From the NCBI GenBank assembly GCA_051414845.1, contig CP183313.1, positions 1,922,001-1,986,000 on the forward strand: DNA of 64,000 bases, given 5' to 3'. The stretch comes from Simonsiella sp051414845. Lineage in GTDB: Bacteria > Pseudomonadota > Gammaproteobacteria > Burkholderiales > Neisseriaceae. The position numbers and the translations under genes were made by a program. The notes beneath the pieces are model-generated. The model was given only the letters and a program-made list of their open reading frames with translations. It was not told the origin of the DNA and made no database searches. Shown here one piece after another: positions 52,075 to 60,992 of this stretch; positions within the stretch are counted from its first letter, which is position 1, and each line of letters opens with the position of its first letter.

Positions 52075-52689
52075 TCAACGCCACCGCTTATCAGGGCGCA
52101 CAAAAACATACAAAATCAACGATGTAATCGCCCCCAAAGTATCCGCCAAAATATCCTTCTGCGCGTCCCAAATATCGCCCTGTGAACCCAAAAACTCAAT
52201 GCCCGCGTCGCCTCCCTCAATCACCGCATATTGCCACTCAATCACTTCATACACCGCCGCCACGCCCATAATAAAAAACAAACCAAACCACATCGCCGTG
52301 CCAAACGTACATTTCTGTTTACGCAACAACCATTCTGCCATTGGAAACGCATAAAAACCAATGATATAGTGCGCAAAACGGTCAAAATGATTGCGCCCCT
52401 CGCCCAACAGCGGTGCAAGAATCTTGTTGCCCCACTCAAACGGCACATCGGCAAACGTATATTTCGCGCCAATCATGTGTAAAAACAATCACATACTCAT
52501 CAAAACATAAGCCGTATTGCTGAATTTAAACTTTGGATAAGTCAGCACCAACGCGCCAAACACAATAAACAAAGGCGTGGCTTCCGCCCACCAAACCGCA
52601 CGATCAGCAGGCGCAAGTCCCGCCCACAAGGCGAGCAGCACAAAAACAGCAGCAAGCAGCAAGGGAATGGTGTGGCGTGTGGATTTCAT
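52075..52689 (-). pseudogene. DUF2238 (YjdF-like) membrane protein gene with in-frame TGA
   Basis: One continuous reading frame of 204 codons broken by a single TGA at 52489-52491. The first part is 66 residues (MKSTRHTIPLLLAAVFVLLA..., two membrane helices, ending AYVLMSM) and the second 137 (LFLHMIGAKYTFADVPFEWG, then FDRFAHYIIGFYAFPMAEWL and AAVYEVIEWQYAVIEGGD, ending near LADTLGAITSLILYVF). Together they match DUF2238 in content and length. No insertion or deletion is needed to join them. The second part could restart at TTG 52486-52488 or the ATG shortly after, but no binding site is obvious. Likely a recent nonsense mutation. Confidence 0.85.
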
Positions 52690-52807
52690 GGTTTAACTCA
52701 TTAAGAAAATGCGGCATTTTAGTGCAAACGCACCAAAAAAGGCAGCCTGAAAATGATTCAGGCTGCCTGAAAGTTTTTTTGTTATACACAAAAAGGCTGT
52801 CTGACAC

Positions 52808-55585
52808 TCAATGCGCGTCGTCCCAATTCCCGCCAACGCCCACTTCTGCCAACAACGGCACATTCAACACGCCCTCTCCGACGCTTGCCATGATTTCAGG
52901 CAGCTTCGCGCGGATTAAATCCAGCTCGGATTCGTGGACTTCTAACACCAATTCATCGTGAACTTGCATGATTAAACGGCTTTTCAGGCAGCCTGAAAAC
53001 AGGAAATCTTCAACCGCAATCATGGCGCGTTTAATCAAATCGCTCGCTGTACCTTGCATGGGGGCGTTAATCGCAGCGCGTTCAGCACCTGCGCGCGCCA
53101 TCGCATTTTTCGCATGAATATCAGGAAGATATAATCGACGACCAAATAAGGTTTCTACATAACCCAGTTGCGCAGCTTGTTCTTTGGTGCGCTGCATATA
53201 GTCTGCAACGCCTGTGTAGCGCGCGAAATAGCGTTGGATAAACATTTTGGCAGACGCGGCGTCAATACCCAGCGATTTTGCCAAACCGTATTCGCTCATG
53301 CCGTAAATCAAGCCAAAATTGATGGTTTTGGCGTAGCGACGTTGTTCGCTGGTAATGTTTTCAGGCTGCATGCCAAAGACTTCAGCAGCGGTACGGCGGT
53401 GTACGTCTTCGTTGTTTTTAAACGCATTTTGTAGCGTAGCATCGCCTGATAAATGCGCCATAATGCGCAATTCAATTTGCGAATAATCGGCGGACATGAT
53501 GACAAATCCGTCGGCTGCCTGAAAGGCGCGGCGGACTTTGCGCCCTGCTTCGGTACGAATCGGGATGTTTTGCAAATTGGGATTATTGCTCGCCAAACGC
53601 CCTGTAATCGCAACGGCTTGCGCATAATTGGTGTGCACGCGCCCTGTTTGCGGATTAATCATTTCAGGCAGCTTGTCGGTATAAGTGGATTTCAATTTGG
53701 CTAAGCTACGGTTTTGCAAAATGATTTTTGGCAATGGGTAATCATCTGCCAATTTTTCCAACACGCTTTCATCGGTTGAATAGCCGCCTTTGGCGGTTTT
53801 TTTCACGCCTTTGGTCGGAATGCCTAATTTTTCAAACAGGATTTCTTGCAGCTGTTTGGGCGAATTGAGATTAAACGGTTGTCCTGCCAAATCAAAGGCT
53901 TGCTGCTCCAATTGAAGCAATTGCGCGCCCAAATCCGTGCTTTGTTTAGCGAGTTCTTGGCGGTTAATCAACACGCCATTTCGCTCCATAGCAAACAAAA
54001 CCTGCGCCACAGGAAATTCCATTTGTTCATACATTTCAAGCTGTTGCGCGTCCATTTGTGCTTTTAAATGCGCTTCAATGCGCAAGGCAAAATCCGCATC
54101 TTGACAAGCGTAAGTGGTCGCATTTTCTATGCTGACATCGGCAAACGAAATCGCCTTTGCACCTTTACCGCAAAGTTCTTCATAGGTAATCGTTTGCAAA
54201 CCAAGCCAACGCTCCGCTAATTCGTCCAAGCCGTGTCCCTTGTGGCTTTCTACAATATACGAAGCCAACATGGCATCGCCAATAATTCCTTTCAAATCAA
54301 TGCTATGATTTTTAAACACATGTTGGTCGTATTTTAAATTTTGCCCGATTTTGCCCAGCTTCTCGTTTTCCAAATAAGGTTTCAGGCTGCCTAAAACCTG
54401 TTCTAAATCAAGCTGTTCTGCCGCTAAATTATGCGCCAACGGAATATACGCCGCATCCCCAGCCGCAAACGCAATGGAAATGCCCACCAAACGTGCATGC
54501 ATCGGTTCTAGCGAAGTCGTTTCCGTATCCACGCCAATGCGCTCGGCTTTATCCAATTTTGCCAACAATGCATCCAGTTGAGCAGGCGTGGTAACCGCTT
54601 GATAATGCAAATTTTCAGGCTGCTTTGCCTGCTCTACTTCAAGCAGCCTTTGCGCATCCAACGCCGCTTGTTCGCCAATATCTTGGATTCCAAACAAATC
54701 AGGCGTTTCGCCACTAGATAATTGATTTTCTGCTTCTTTTAACCAAGTTTTAAACCCCAATTGACGAAAATGTACCGCCAATTGCGACCAATTAGGCGCG
54801 CGACGGCGCAAATCGTCCATGCCTTGCGGCAAATCGTGGTACAAATCCACATCGGTTTTAATCGTTACCAATTCATAAGACAGTGGCAATTGCGGCAAAG
54901 CAGCACGCAAGTTTTCGCCAATTTTCCCTTTAAATTCATCGGCACGGCGCATGATTTCATCCAGCGAACCAAACTCCGCCAACCATTTTGCCGCCGTTTT
55001 CTCGCCACATTTTTCTACACCCGGCACGTTGTCCACTTTATCGCCCGTGAGCGCGAGAAAATCGCGGATTTGCGTGGGTTTCACGCCAAATTTTTCCAAC
55101 ACGCCCACTTCGTCCAGCGTTTCGTTTTTCATCGTGTTCACAAGCGTAATTTGTGGGCTAACCAATTGCGCCATGTCTTTATCGCCCGTAGAAACGATGA
55201 CCTTCATGCCTGCTTCGGCTGCCTGAAAAGCCAGTGTGCCAATCACATCATCGGCTTCTACACCGCTGATTTTCAACACTTTCCAGCCCATCAAATCCAC
55301 CAATTCAGGCAGCATATCCGCTTGCGGACGCAAATCATCGGGCATGGGCGGGCGCGTGGCTTTGTAGTCGGCAAACAAATCATGGCGAAAATTTTTGCCT
55401 TTCGCGTCAAATACCACCGCGCAATAATCCGCAGGCTGCTCCAAACGCAAACGGCGCAACATATTGAGCACGCCGTAAACCGCATTGGTGGGCGTGCCAT
55501 CGGGCGCGGATAAGTGCGTCATCGCATAAAACGCACGGTATAAATAGGACGAACCGTCCACAAGCAAAAGAGTTTGAGCGGTCAT
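52808..55585 (-). CDS. polA: DNA polymerase I
   Basis: 925 residues with all three domains. The 5' nuclease starts LLLVDGSSYLYRAFYAMT. The 3'-5' exonuclease domain keeps its acidic residues (IGVDTETTSLEP near 346; GQNLKYDQHVF; YACQDADFAL), so proofreading should be active. The polymerase has motif A SADYSQIELRIMAHLSGD near 700, the O-helix RRYAKTINFGLIYGMSEYGL, and motif C IMQVHDELVLEV. Just before motif C a DUS encodes FSGCLKSR within the fingers/palm region, an insertion-like stretch tolerated near the active site. Confidence 0.97.
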   Translation of the reverse strand: MTAQTLLLVDGSSYLYRAFYAMTHLSAPDGTPTNAVYGVLNMLRRLRLEQPADYCAVVFDAKGKNFRHDLFADYKATRPPMPDDLRPQADMLPELVDLMGWKVLKISGVEADDVIGTLAFQAAEAGMKVIVSTGDKDMAQLVSPQITLVNTMKNETLDEVGVLEKFGVKPTQIRDFLALTGDKVDNVPGVEKCGEKTAAKWLAEFGSLDEIMRRADEFKGKIGENLRAALPQLPLSYELVTIKTDVDLYHDLPQGMDDLRRRAPNWSQLAVHFRQLGFKTWLKEAENQLSSGETPDLFGIQDIGEQAALDAQRLLEVEQAKQPENLHYQAVTTPAQLDALLAKLDKAERIGVDTETTSLEPMHARLVGISIAFAAGDAAYIPLAHNLAAEQLDLEQVLGSLKPYLENEKLGKIGQNLKYDQHVFKNHSIDLKGIIGDAMLASYIVESHKGHGLDELAERWLGLQTITYEELCGKGAKAISFADVSIENATTYACQDADFALRIEAHLKAQMDAQQLEMYEQMEFPVAQVLFAMERNGVLINRQELAKQSTDLGAQLLQLEQQAFDLAGQPFNLNSPKQLQEILFEKLGIPTKGVKKTAKGGYSTDESVLEKLADDYPLPKIILQNRSLAKLKSTYTDKLPEMINPQTGRVHTNYAQAVAITGRLASNNPNLQNIPIRTEAGRKVRRAFQAADGFVIMSADYSQIELRIMAHLSGDATLQNAFKNNEDVHRRTAAEVFGMQPENITSEQRRYAKTINFGLIYGMSEYGLAKSLGIDAASAKMFIQRYFARYTGVADYMQRTKEQAAQLGYVETLFGRRLYLPDIHAKNAMARAGAERAAINAPMQGTASDLIKRAMIAVEDFLFSGCLKSRLIMQVHDELVLEVHESELDLIRAKLPEIMASVGEGVLNVPLLAEVGVGGNWDDAH

Positions 55586-55699
55586 ATTAAGGCTGCCTGA
55601 AAGATAAAAATGGCGCGATTATACCGAATTTGGTGTGTTTCAGGCTGCCTGAAAAACATTGGCAAGCAACACGATTTCATTGCTTAACCTAAAAAGATC

Positions 55700-55737
55700 G
55701 CCTGAAAAACATAAAATATGTTTTCAGGCAGCCTTTT
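55700..55737 (-). terminator. DUS-based hairpin after acnB
   Basis: GCCTGAAAAACAT pairs imperfectly with ATGTTTTCAGGC across a short AT loop; GATCTTTTTAGG follows on the minus strand. Confidence 0.5.
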
Positions 55738-55739
55738 AT

Positions 55740-58334
55740 TCAAAACGCGTACACGTTCACTTTTTCCGCCACATCATTGTATTCAGGAATTTCATTGAAA
55801 TTCATGTAGCGGTAGATTTTGTCGCCGTTCTCGTTGATGATGCCGATGTTGGCTTGGTATTCTTCCACAGTCGGGATTTTGCCCAATTTAGAGCAAATTG
55901 CCGCCAATTCCGCAGAACCCAAGAACACATTGGTGTTTTTACCCAAACGGTTCGGGAAGTTGCGTGTGGAAGTGGACATCACCGTTGCGCCTTCGCGGAC
56001 TTGCGCTTGGTTACCCATACACAGCGAGCAACCTGGCATTTCCATGCGCGCGCCTGCGCGACCCAATACGCCGTAGTGTCCTTCGTTGGACAATTCTTGT
56101 GCGTCCATTTTGGTTGGCGGTGCCACCCACAGACGCACAGGAATGTCGCTCTTGCCTTCCAGCAATTTAGACGCAGCGCGGAAGTGTCCGATATTGGTCA
56201 TGCACGAACCGATAAACACTTCGTCAATGGTTGTGCCTGATTTTTCAGACATGAAGCACACATCGTCAGGGTCATTCGGGCAAGCAATGATTGGCTCTTT
56301 GATTTCGTCCATGTTGATTTCAATCACAGCCGCATATTCAGCGTCTTTGTCGGCTTCCAACAATTCTGGGTTTGCCAACCAGTTTTCCATCGCTTTAATA
56401 CGACGCTCCAGCGTGCGCGCGTCTTCGTATCCATCGGCAATCATGTTTTTCATTAACACGACATTGGATTTCATGTATTCAATGATTGGCTCTTTGTTCA
56501 ATTTCACAGTACAGCCAGCCGCCGAGCGTTCCGCAGAAGCGTCTGTGATTTCAAATGCTTGTTCCACTTTCAAATTGGGCAAGCCTTCAATTTCCAAAAT
56601 GCGACCCGAGAAAATGTTTTTCTTGCCCGCTTTGGCAACGGTCAGCAAGCCTTGTTTAATCGCGTACAAAGGAATCGCGTTCACCAAATCACGCAAGGTT
56701 ACACCAGCTTGCAGGCTGCCTGAAAAACGCACGAGTACAGATTCAGGCATATCCAAAGGCATTACGCCAGTCGCTGCCGCAAACGCCACCAAACCCGAAC
56801 CTGCTGGGAATGAAATACCAATCGGGAAACGAGTATGCGAGTCGCCGCCTGTGCCGACTGTGTCAGGCATCAACAAGCGGTTCAACCAAGAGTGAATCAC
56901 GCCATCACCAGGGCGCAAAGACACACCGCCGCGCGTAGAAATGAATTCAGGCAGCTCTTTGTGGGTGCGCACGTCCACAGGTTTTGGGTAAGCGGCTGTG
57001 TGGCAGAATGATTGCATCACCAAATCTGCTGAAAAGCCCAAGCACGCCAAATCTTTCAATTCATCGCGTGTCATTGGACCAGTCGTGTCTTGTGAGCCAA
57101 CTGTGGTCATGCGTGGTTCGCAGTAAGTGCCAGGGCGAACGCCTTGACCTTCGGGCAAGCCGCAAGCGCGACCGACCATTTTTTGCGCCAAAGTGAAACC
57201 TGCATTGCTTTGGGCAGGGGCTTGTGGCAAACGGAATTTGTCGGAAGCGGGCAAGCCCAACGCTTCACGCGCTTTTGCTGTCAAACCGCGACCGATAATC
57301 AAGTTAATGCGACCACCAGCCTGAACTTCGTCCAACAAAACTTGCGATTTCAATTCAAATTGGGCAACGGTTTCGCCATTTTTAACGATTTTGCCTTCGT
57401 ATGGGAAAATGTCCACCACATCGCCCATTTTCAGCGCAGATACATCAACTTCAATCGGCAACGCGCCGCTATCTTCTTGTGTATTAAAGAAAATCGGTGC
57501 AATTTTACCGCCCAAACACACGCCACCAAAGCGTTTGTTTGGCACAAAAGGAATGTCTTCTCCCGTATGCCAAATCACAGAGTTCGTCGCCGATTTGCGT
57601 GATGAACCCGTACCCACCACATCGCCCACATAGGCAACCAAATTGCCTTTGGCTTTCAATTCTTCCAACAATTTGATTGGACCGATTTCGCCCGCTTTAT
57701 CAGGCGTGATGCCGTCGCGTGGGTTTTTCAACATCGCCAAAGCGTGCAAAGGAATGTCAGGGCGCGACCATGCGTCAGGGGCAGGCGACAAGTCGTCAGT
57801 ATTGGTTTCGCCGTCCACTTTGAACACGGTTACGGTGATTTTTTCAGGCACAGCAGGGCGCGACGTGAACCATTCCGCGTCCGCCCAAGATTGCAACACG
57901 GCTTTGGCGTGTGCGTTGCCTTTGTCGGCTTTTTCTTTCACATCGTGGAACGAATCAAACATCAACAAAGTGTGTTTCAAACCTTCCGCCGCGATTGGCG
58001 CGAGTTTGTCATTGTCCAACAATTCAATCAATGGGTGAATATTGTAGCCGCCCAACATCGTGCCGAGCAGTTTGGTTGCGTACTCAGGCGACACCAATGG
58101 GCTGCTCACGCTGCCTTCAGCGATGGCTGCCAAGAAAGACGCTTTCACTTTTGCCGCGTCGTCCACGCCCGCAGGAATGCGGTTCGCCAACAAATTCAGC
58201 AAAAATTCATCTTCGCCAGCAGGCGGATTTTTCAACAATTCTGCCAAATTAGCAGTTTGCTGCGCAGTCAATGGCAGGGCTGGGATACCTTGTGCTTCGC
58301 GCTCGGCGGCGGCTTTACGGTAGGCTTCTAACAT
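55740..58334 (-). CDS. acnB: Aconitate hydratase B (also 2-methylisocitrate dehydratase)
   Basis: 864 residues, the AcnB type with the N-terminal HEAT-like domain (LEAYRKAAAEREAQGIPALPLTAQQTANLAELL) ahead of the swivel domain. [4Fe-4S] ligands fit the cysteines in IGSCMTNIGHFRAAS near 710 and PGCSLCMGNQ near 770. TGGDSHTRFPIGISFPAGSG is also conserved. Citrate to isocitrate in the TCA cycle. AAAGGAAC precedes the ATG. Confidence 0.97.
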   Translation of the reverse strand: MLEAYRKAAAEREAQGIPALPLTAQQTANLAELLKNPPAGEDEFLLNLLANRIPAGVDDAAKVKASFLAAIAEGSVSSPLVSPEYATKLLGTMLGGYNIHPLIELLDNDKLAPIAAEGLKHTLLMFDSFHDVKEKADKGNAHAKAVLQSWADAEWFTSRPAVPEKITVTVFKVDGETNTDDLSPAPDAWSRPDIPLHALAMLKNPRDGITPDKAGEIGPIKLLEELKAKGNLVAYVGDVVGTGSSRKSATNSVIWHTGEDIPFVPNKRFGGVCLGGKIAPIFFNTQEDSGALPIEVDVSALKMGDVVDIFPYEGKIVKNGETVAQFELKSQVLLDEVQAGGRINLIIGRGLTAKAREALGLPASDKFRLPQAPAQSNAGFTLAQKMVGRACGLPEGQGVRPGTYCEPRMTTVGSQDTTGPMTRDELKDLACLGFSADLVMQSFCHTAAYPKPVDVRTHKELPEFISTRGGVSLRPGDGVIHSWLNRLLMPDTVGTGGDSHTRFPIGISFPAGSGLVAFAAATGVMPLDMPESVLVRFSGSLQAGVTLRDLVNAIPLYAIKQGLLTVAKAGKKNIFSGRILEIEGLPNLKVEQAFEITDASAERSAAGCTVKLNKEPIIEYMKSNVVLMKNMIADGYEDARTLERRIKAMENWLANPELLEADKDAEYAAVIEINMDEIKEPIIACPNDPDDVCFMSEKSGTTIDEVFIGSCMTNIGHFRAASKLLEGKSDIPVRLWVAPPTKMDAQELSNEGHYGVLGRAGARMEMPGCSLCMGNQAQVREGATVMSTSTRNFPNRLGKNTNVFLGSAELAAICSKLGKIPTVEEYQANIGIINENGDKIYRYMNFNEIPEYNDVAEKVNVYAF

Positions 58335-58519
58335 TTCTTTGTTCCTTTATGGTGGATGAATATTTTTCTTGTAAAGTATTTCAGGCTGCCTGAAATCATC
58401 AGCATTGAGGCTGATGTAACTGCCTGAAATCGTTTCATATCATAAACCAATCTGTAAAATTTTGCCAATTTTTGCACAAAAATAGATAAAAACTAAAATT
58501 GGAATAATTTTAGGCAAAG

Positions 58520-58547
58520 AAAAAGCACCTTTTGCAAGGTGCTTTTT
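58520..58547 (-). terminator. Terminator after rpsI
   Basis: AAAAAGCACCTT, TTGC, AAGGTGCTTTTT, 12-bp perfect stem directly after the rpsI stop on the minus strand. Confidence 0.9.
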
Positions 58548-58559
58548 GTATAAAACGAA

Positions 58560-58952
58560 TTAACGTTTTGAGAATTGTTTTGCGCGACGTGCTTTGCGCA
58601 AACCTGGTTTTTTACGTTCAACTTCACGAGCATCGCGAGTAACGAAACCTGCTTGAGACAATGCTGGTTTCAACGCTGCATCGTAGTCAATCAAAGCACG
58701 AGTAATGCCATGGCGAACCGCGCCAGATTGACCTGTTTCGCCACCGCCAGTTACGTTTACTTTGATGTCAAACGCTTCTAAATTTTCAGTCAAAGCCAAA
58801 GGCTGACGTACCACCATGCGGCTGGTTTCGCGAGAGAAAAATTCATCAACAGGGCGACCGTTTACGATGATTTGACCCGTGCCTTTTTGCAAGAACACGC
58901 GAGCGACTGAGCTTTTACGGCGACCTGTGCCGTAGTAGTATTTACCGTTCAT
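58560..58952 (-). CDS. rpsI: 30S ribosomal protein S9
   Basis: 130 residues. MNGKYYYGTGRRKSSVARVFL and the basic tail KKPGLRKARRAKQFSKR that reaches the P-site tRNA are standard. It follows rplM by 18 bases in the usual L13-S9 pair. Confidence 0.98.
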   Translation of the reverse strand: MNGKYYYGTGRRKSSVARVFLQKGTGQIIVNGRPVDEFFSRETSRMVVRQPLALTENLEAFDIKVNVTGGGETGQSGAVRHGITRALIDYDAALKPALSQAGFVTRDAREVERKKPGLRKARRAKQFSKR

Positions 58953-58970
58953 TTATCTGTGTCCTTAAAA

Positions 58971-59399
58971 TTAAATATCCAAAACTTTAGGTTGTTGCGC
59001 AGCGTGTTGATGTTCAGCACCAGCGTACACTTTCAGTTTTTTAATCATTGCATAGCCCAAAGGACCTTTTGGCAACATACCTTTAACGGCTTTTTCCAAT
59101 GCGCGACCTGGGAAATTTTCTTGCATTTCACGGAAAGTGCGTTGGTAGATACCGCCAGCATAACCAGAGTGGCGATAGTAAATTTTGCCTTCGTTTTTGT
59201 TACCTGTAACACGCAATTTATCGGCATTGATAACGATAATGTAATCGCCAGTATCTACGTGTGGAGTGTATTCAGGTTTGTGTTTACCGCGCAAACGGCT
59301 AGCAACTTCTGCTGCTACGCGACCCAATACTTTGTCAGTCGCGTCAATCACAAACCATTCGCGTTGCACTTCGTGCGGTTTCGCTGAAAAGGTTTTCAT
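58971..59399 (-). CDS. rplM: 50S ribosomal protein L13
   Basis: 142 residues. WFVIDATDKVLGRVAAEVASRLRGKHKPEYTPHVDTGDYIIVIN and MLPKGPLGYAMIKKLKVYAG are standard. Early assembly protein of the 50S subunit. A near-consensus promoter lies about 40 bases upstream of the start codon. Confidence 0.98.
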   Translation of the reverse strand: MKTFSAKPHEVQREWFVIDATDKVLGRVAAEVASRLRGKHKPEYTPHVDTGDYIIVINADKLRVTGNKNEGKIYYRHSGYAGGIYQRTFREMQENFPGRALEKAVKGMLPKGPLGYAMIKKLKVYAGAEHQHAAQQPKVLDI

Positions 59400-59439
59400 A
59401 GGATTAAGTCCAATTAAAATTTGCTAATAGAAACCGCTG

Positions 59440-59468
59440 ATTTTATGTTGTTTAAAGAGTTCTGTCAA
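59440..59468 (-). promoter_or_regulatory. Promoter of rplM-rpsI
   Basis: On the minus strand TTGACA (plus 59463-59468), 17 bases, TAAAAT (plus 59440-59445). Confidence 0.82.
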
Positions 59469-59522
59469 ATGCTTTCAGGCTGCCTGAAACATTTTTAGGG
59501 GTTTTATGTTGCAAAGATAAGG

Positions 59523-59549
59523 AAAACCGCCCGAATATCGGGCGGTTTG
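59523..59549 (-). terminator. Terminator of the 6S RNA gene
   Basis: AAACCGCCCGA, three bases, TCGGGCGGTTT, with TTTTCC beyond on the minus strand. Confidence 0.85.
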
Positions 59550-59554
59550 TATAG

Positions 59555-59733
59555 AACCCCGCAAATGCCGCTTGGGCTCAAGTCCGCTTGAACCTTGTAC
59601 ACAAGGTGGTCATCTCGGGCAGCTTCGGGTGCATTCTAACGAGAGAACGCTCGCACCTACTGCACTCCCGACAACCGAAGCAAACTTTATTGGCTCAAGG
59701 AAATGTATGCCTTCGCAAACATCGCAGGGAAAC
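59555..59733 (-). ncRNA. ssrS: 6S RNA
   Basis: About 180 nucleotides directly downstream of zapA, the conserved place for 6S RNA. On the minus strand the 5' arm reads TTTCCCTGCGATGTTTGCGA and then CTTGAGCC; the 3' arm reads GGACTTGAGCC and GCATTTGCGGGG, which pair to a long closing stem. A central bubble (the part that mimics an open promoter for sigma70 polymerase) is bounded by GTCGGGAG and CTGCCCGAGATGAC-type arms. CTTGTGTACAAGG forms the 3' bubble hairpin. Ends are set by eye and may be off by a few bases. A terminator follows. Confidence 0.88.
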
Positions 59734-59753
59734 TTGAAATTTTCTTGAATGAC

Positions 59754-60062
59754 TTAACTCACTTTGAGCGTTTTGTCACACAATTCAATCAGTGAGCCTA
59801 TTTTACGGTTTATCTCTTCGTTTGGCAATGCATCTGGATGACTTTGCTGCTTTTCAGCACTTTTTAATAAATCGTGGGTCAAATTCAAAGCTGCCATAAT
59901 AGCAATCTTTTCATTCTCCATCTTTAAACCTGCATTTTGAATCGCACTAATTTTTTGATTAAGCAATTCAACAGCTTTCAATAAAGTAGCGCGCTCACTA
60001 TCAGGCGTACCAATATTAAAAGCTTTACCTAAGATTTCCACACTAATTTGTTCAATACTCAT
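59754..60062 (-). CDS. zapA: Cell division protein ZapA
   Basis: 102 residues. MSIEQISVEILGKAFNIGTPDSERATLLKAVELLNQKI is the family N-terminal globular part, and the remainder is a helical dimer arm (ENEKIAIMAALNLTHDLLK). It bundles FtsZ filaments at midcell. Its ATG overlaps the stop of the upstream coiled-coil gene by 4 bases, so the two are coupled. The 6S RNA gene follows. Confidence 0.95.
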   Translation of the reverse strand: MSIEQISVEILGKAFNIGTPDSERATLLKAVELLNQKISAIQNAGLKMENEKIAIMAALNLTHDLLKSAEKQQSHPDALPNEEINRKIGSLIELCDKTLKVS

Positions 60063-60970
60063 GGGTTATCCCCTTCGATTTTTTCTAAATCTGGCTCTGG
60101 CAACCGTGATAACAAAGCACGAATATCAGCAGCATTCTGTGCTAATAATGCACGATAAGCTTGATTTTGCGCTAATGCTTGTTGCAATTTTGCTTGTACG
60201 TCTGCTGTCTCTTCGCGCAATCGTTCTTTTTGTTGATTTAAGGCTTGGGTTAAATCACTCAAATTTTGTTCGTGCTGTTTGCCTAATAAAGCATATTCAA
60301 TACGGAAACGTTCTGCTTCTTGTGCCAACTTAGTTTCAAATTGGCTTTTTTGTTCAACTTCTCGTGTTTGAGCCACTTCTTGCTGCTCTTGCAATTGCTT
60401 TTTAGCAGCTTCCAACTGTTCTTCCAACAAGCGCGCTGCTTCTAATTGAGCGTTCAGGCTGCCTTCAACTTCAGCAACACGTGATTTTTGCTCTTCAACG
60501 GCGCTATTTACTTGTTCGGCATCCGTTTGTAAGACTTGCAGTTTCAATTCCAAATTGCTCACACGCTCTTGGCTTTCAAGCAATTGTTGCTGCTTATCTT
60601 GTAGCTGCGCATCCAATTCCAAGCGAACATGGTCGGCTTTATCTTTCCAATCTTTCTCTTTGTTTTGAATCGTGTTTTGCAAAAACGCAATTTGGTCACG
60701 CAGATTCAGCCGCTCTTTTTCTAACAACTGGATTTCTTGCGTTTGATGTTCAAGCGTTTTACGCAATTCATCATCACCCTCACCCGCAAGTGAAGCCACA
60801 GGAGTGGGCTGATTGCGCACAGCTTCCAATTCTTTGGCTTGAACTTCAAAATCCTGACGACTCAATGCCAACTCATCATGCAAACGATGATTATCGGCAC
60901 GCAATTTATTGATTTTTTCCACCAGCGCGTGAACGCGGCTTTCTAATTGTTCTAATGAAGGATTGTTCAT
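60059..60970 (-). CDS. Long coiled-coil protein with ZapB-like N-terminus
   Basis: 303 residues, nearly all heptad-like helix (about 1-45 and 65-270), rich in E, Q, K and L. The start MNNPSLEQLESRVHALVEKINKLRADNHRLHDEL resembles the small ZapB/TIGR02449-type proteins (about 70 residues) encoded before zapA in beta-proteobacteria, but this one is four times longer. The tail ends ALLSRLPEPDLEKIEGDNP. No signal peptide. The ATGA overlap with zapA suggests a partner in Z-ring organisation; that is inference. Confidence 0.8.
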   Translation of the reverse strand: MNNPSLEQLESRVHALVEKINKLRADNHRLHDELALSRQDFEVQAKELEAVRNQPTPVASLAGEGDDELRKTLEHQTQEIQLLEKERLNLRDQIAFLQNTIQNKEKDWKDKADHVRLELDAQLQDKQQQLLESQERVSNLELKLQVLQTDAEQVNSAVEEQKSRVAEVEGSLNAQLEAARLLEEQLEAAKKQLQEQQEVAQTREVEQKSQFETKLAQEAERFRIEYALLGKQHEQNLSDLTQALNQQKERLREETADVQAKLQQALAQNQAYRALLAQNAADIRALLSRLPEPDLEKIEGDNP

Positions 60971-60992
60971 TATCTTATCTCTAATCGTTTCG

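Noticed and set aside
52489..52491. TGA in the DUF2238 gene read as selenocysteine
   Set aside because: No selenoprotein family, no expected cysteine at this place and no convincing SECIS hairpin downstream.
54761..55513. 250-codon plus-strand frame opposite polA
   Set aside because: Antisense shadow; polA on the minus strand is unambiguous.
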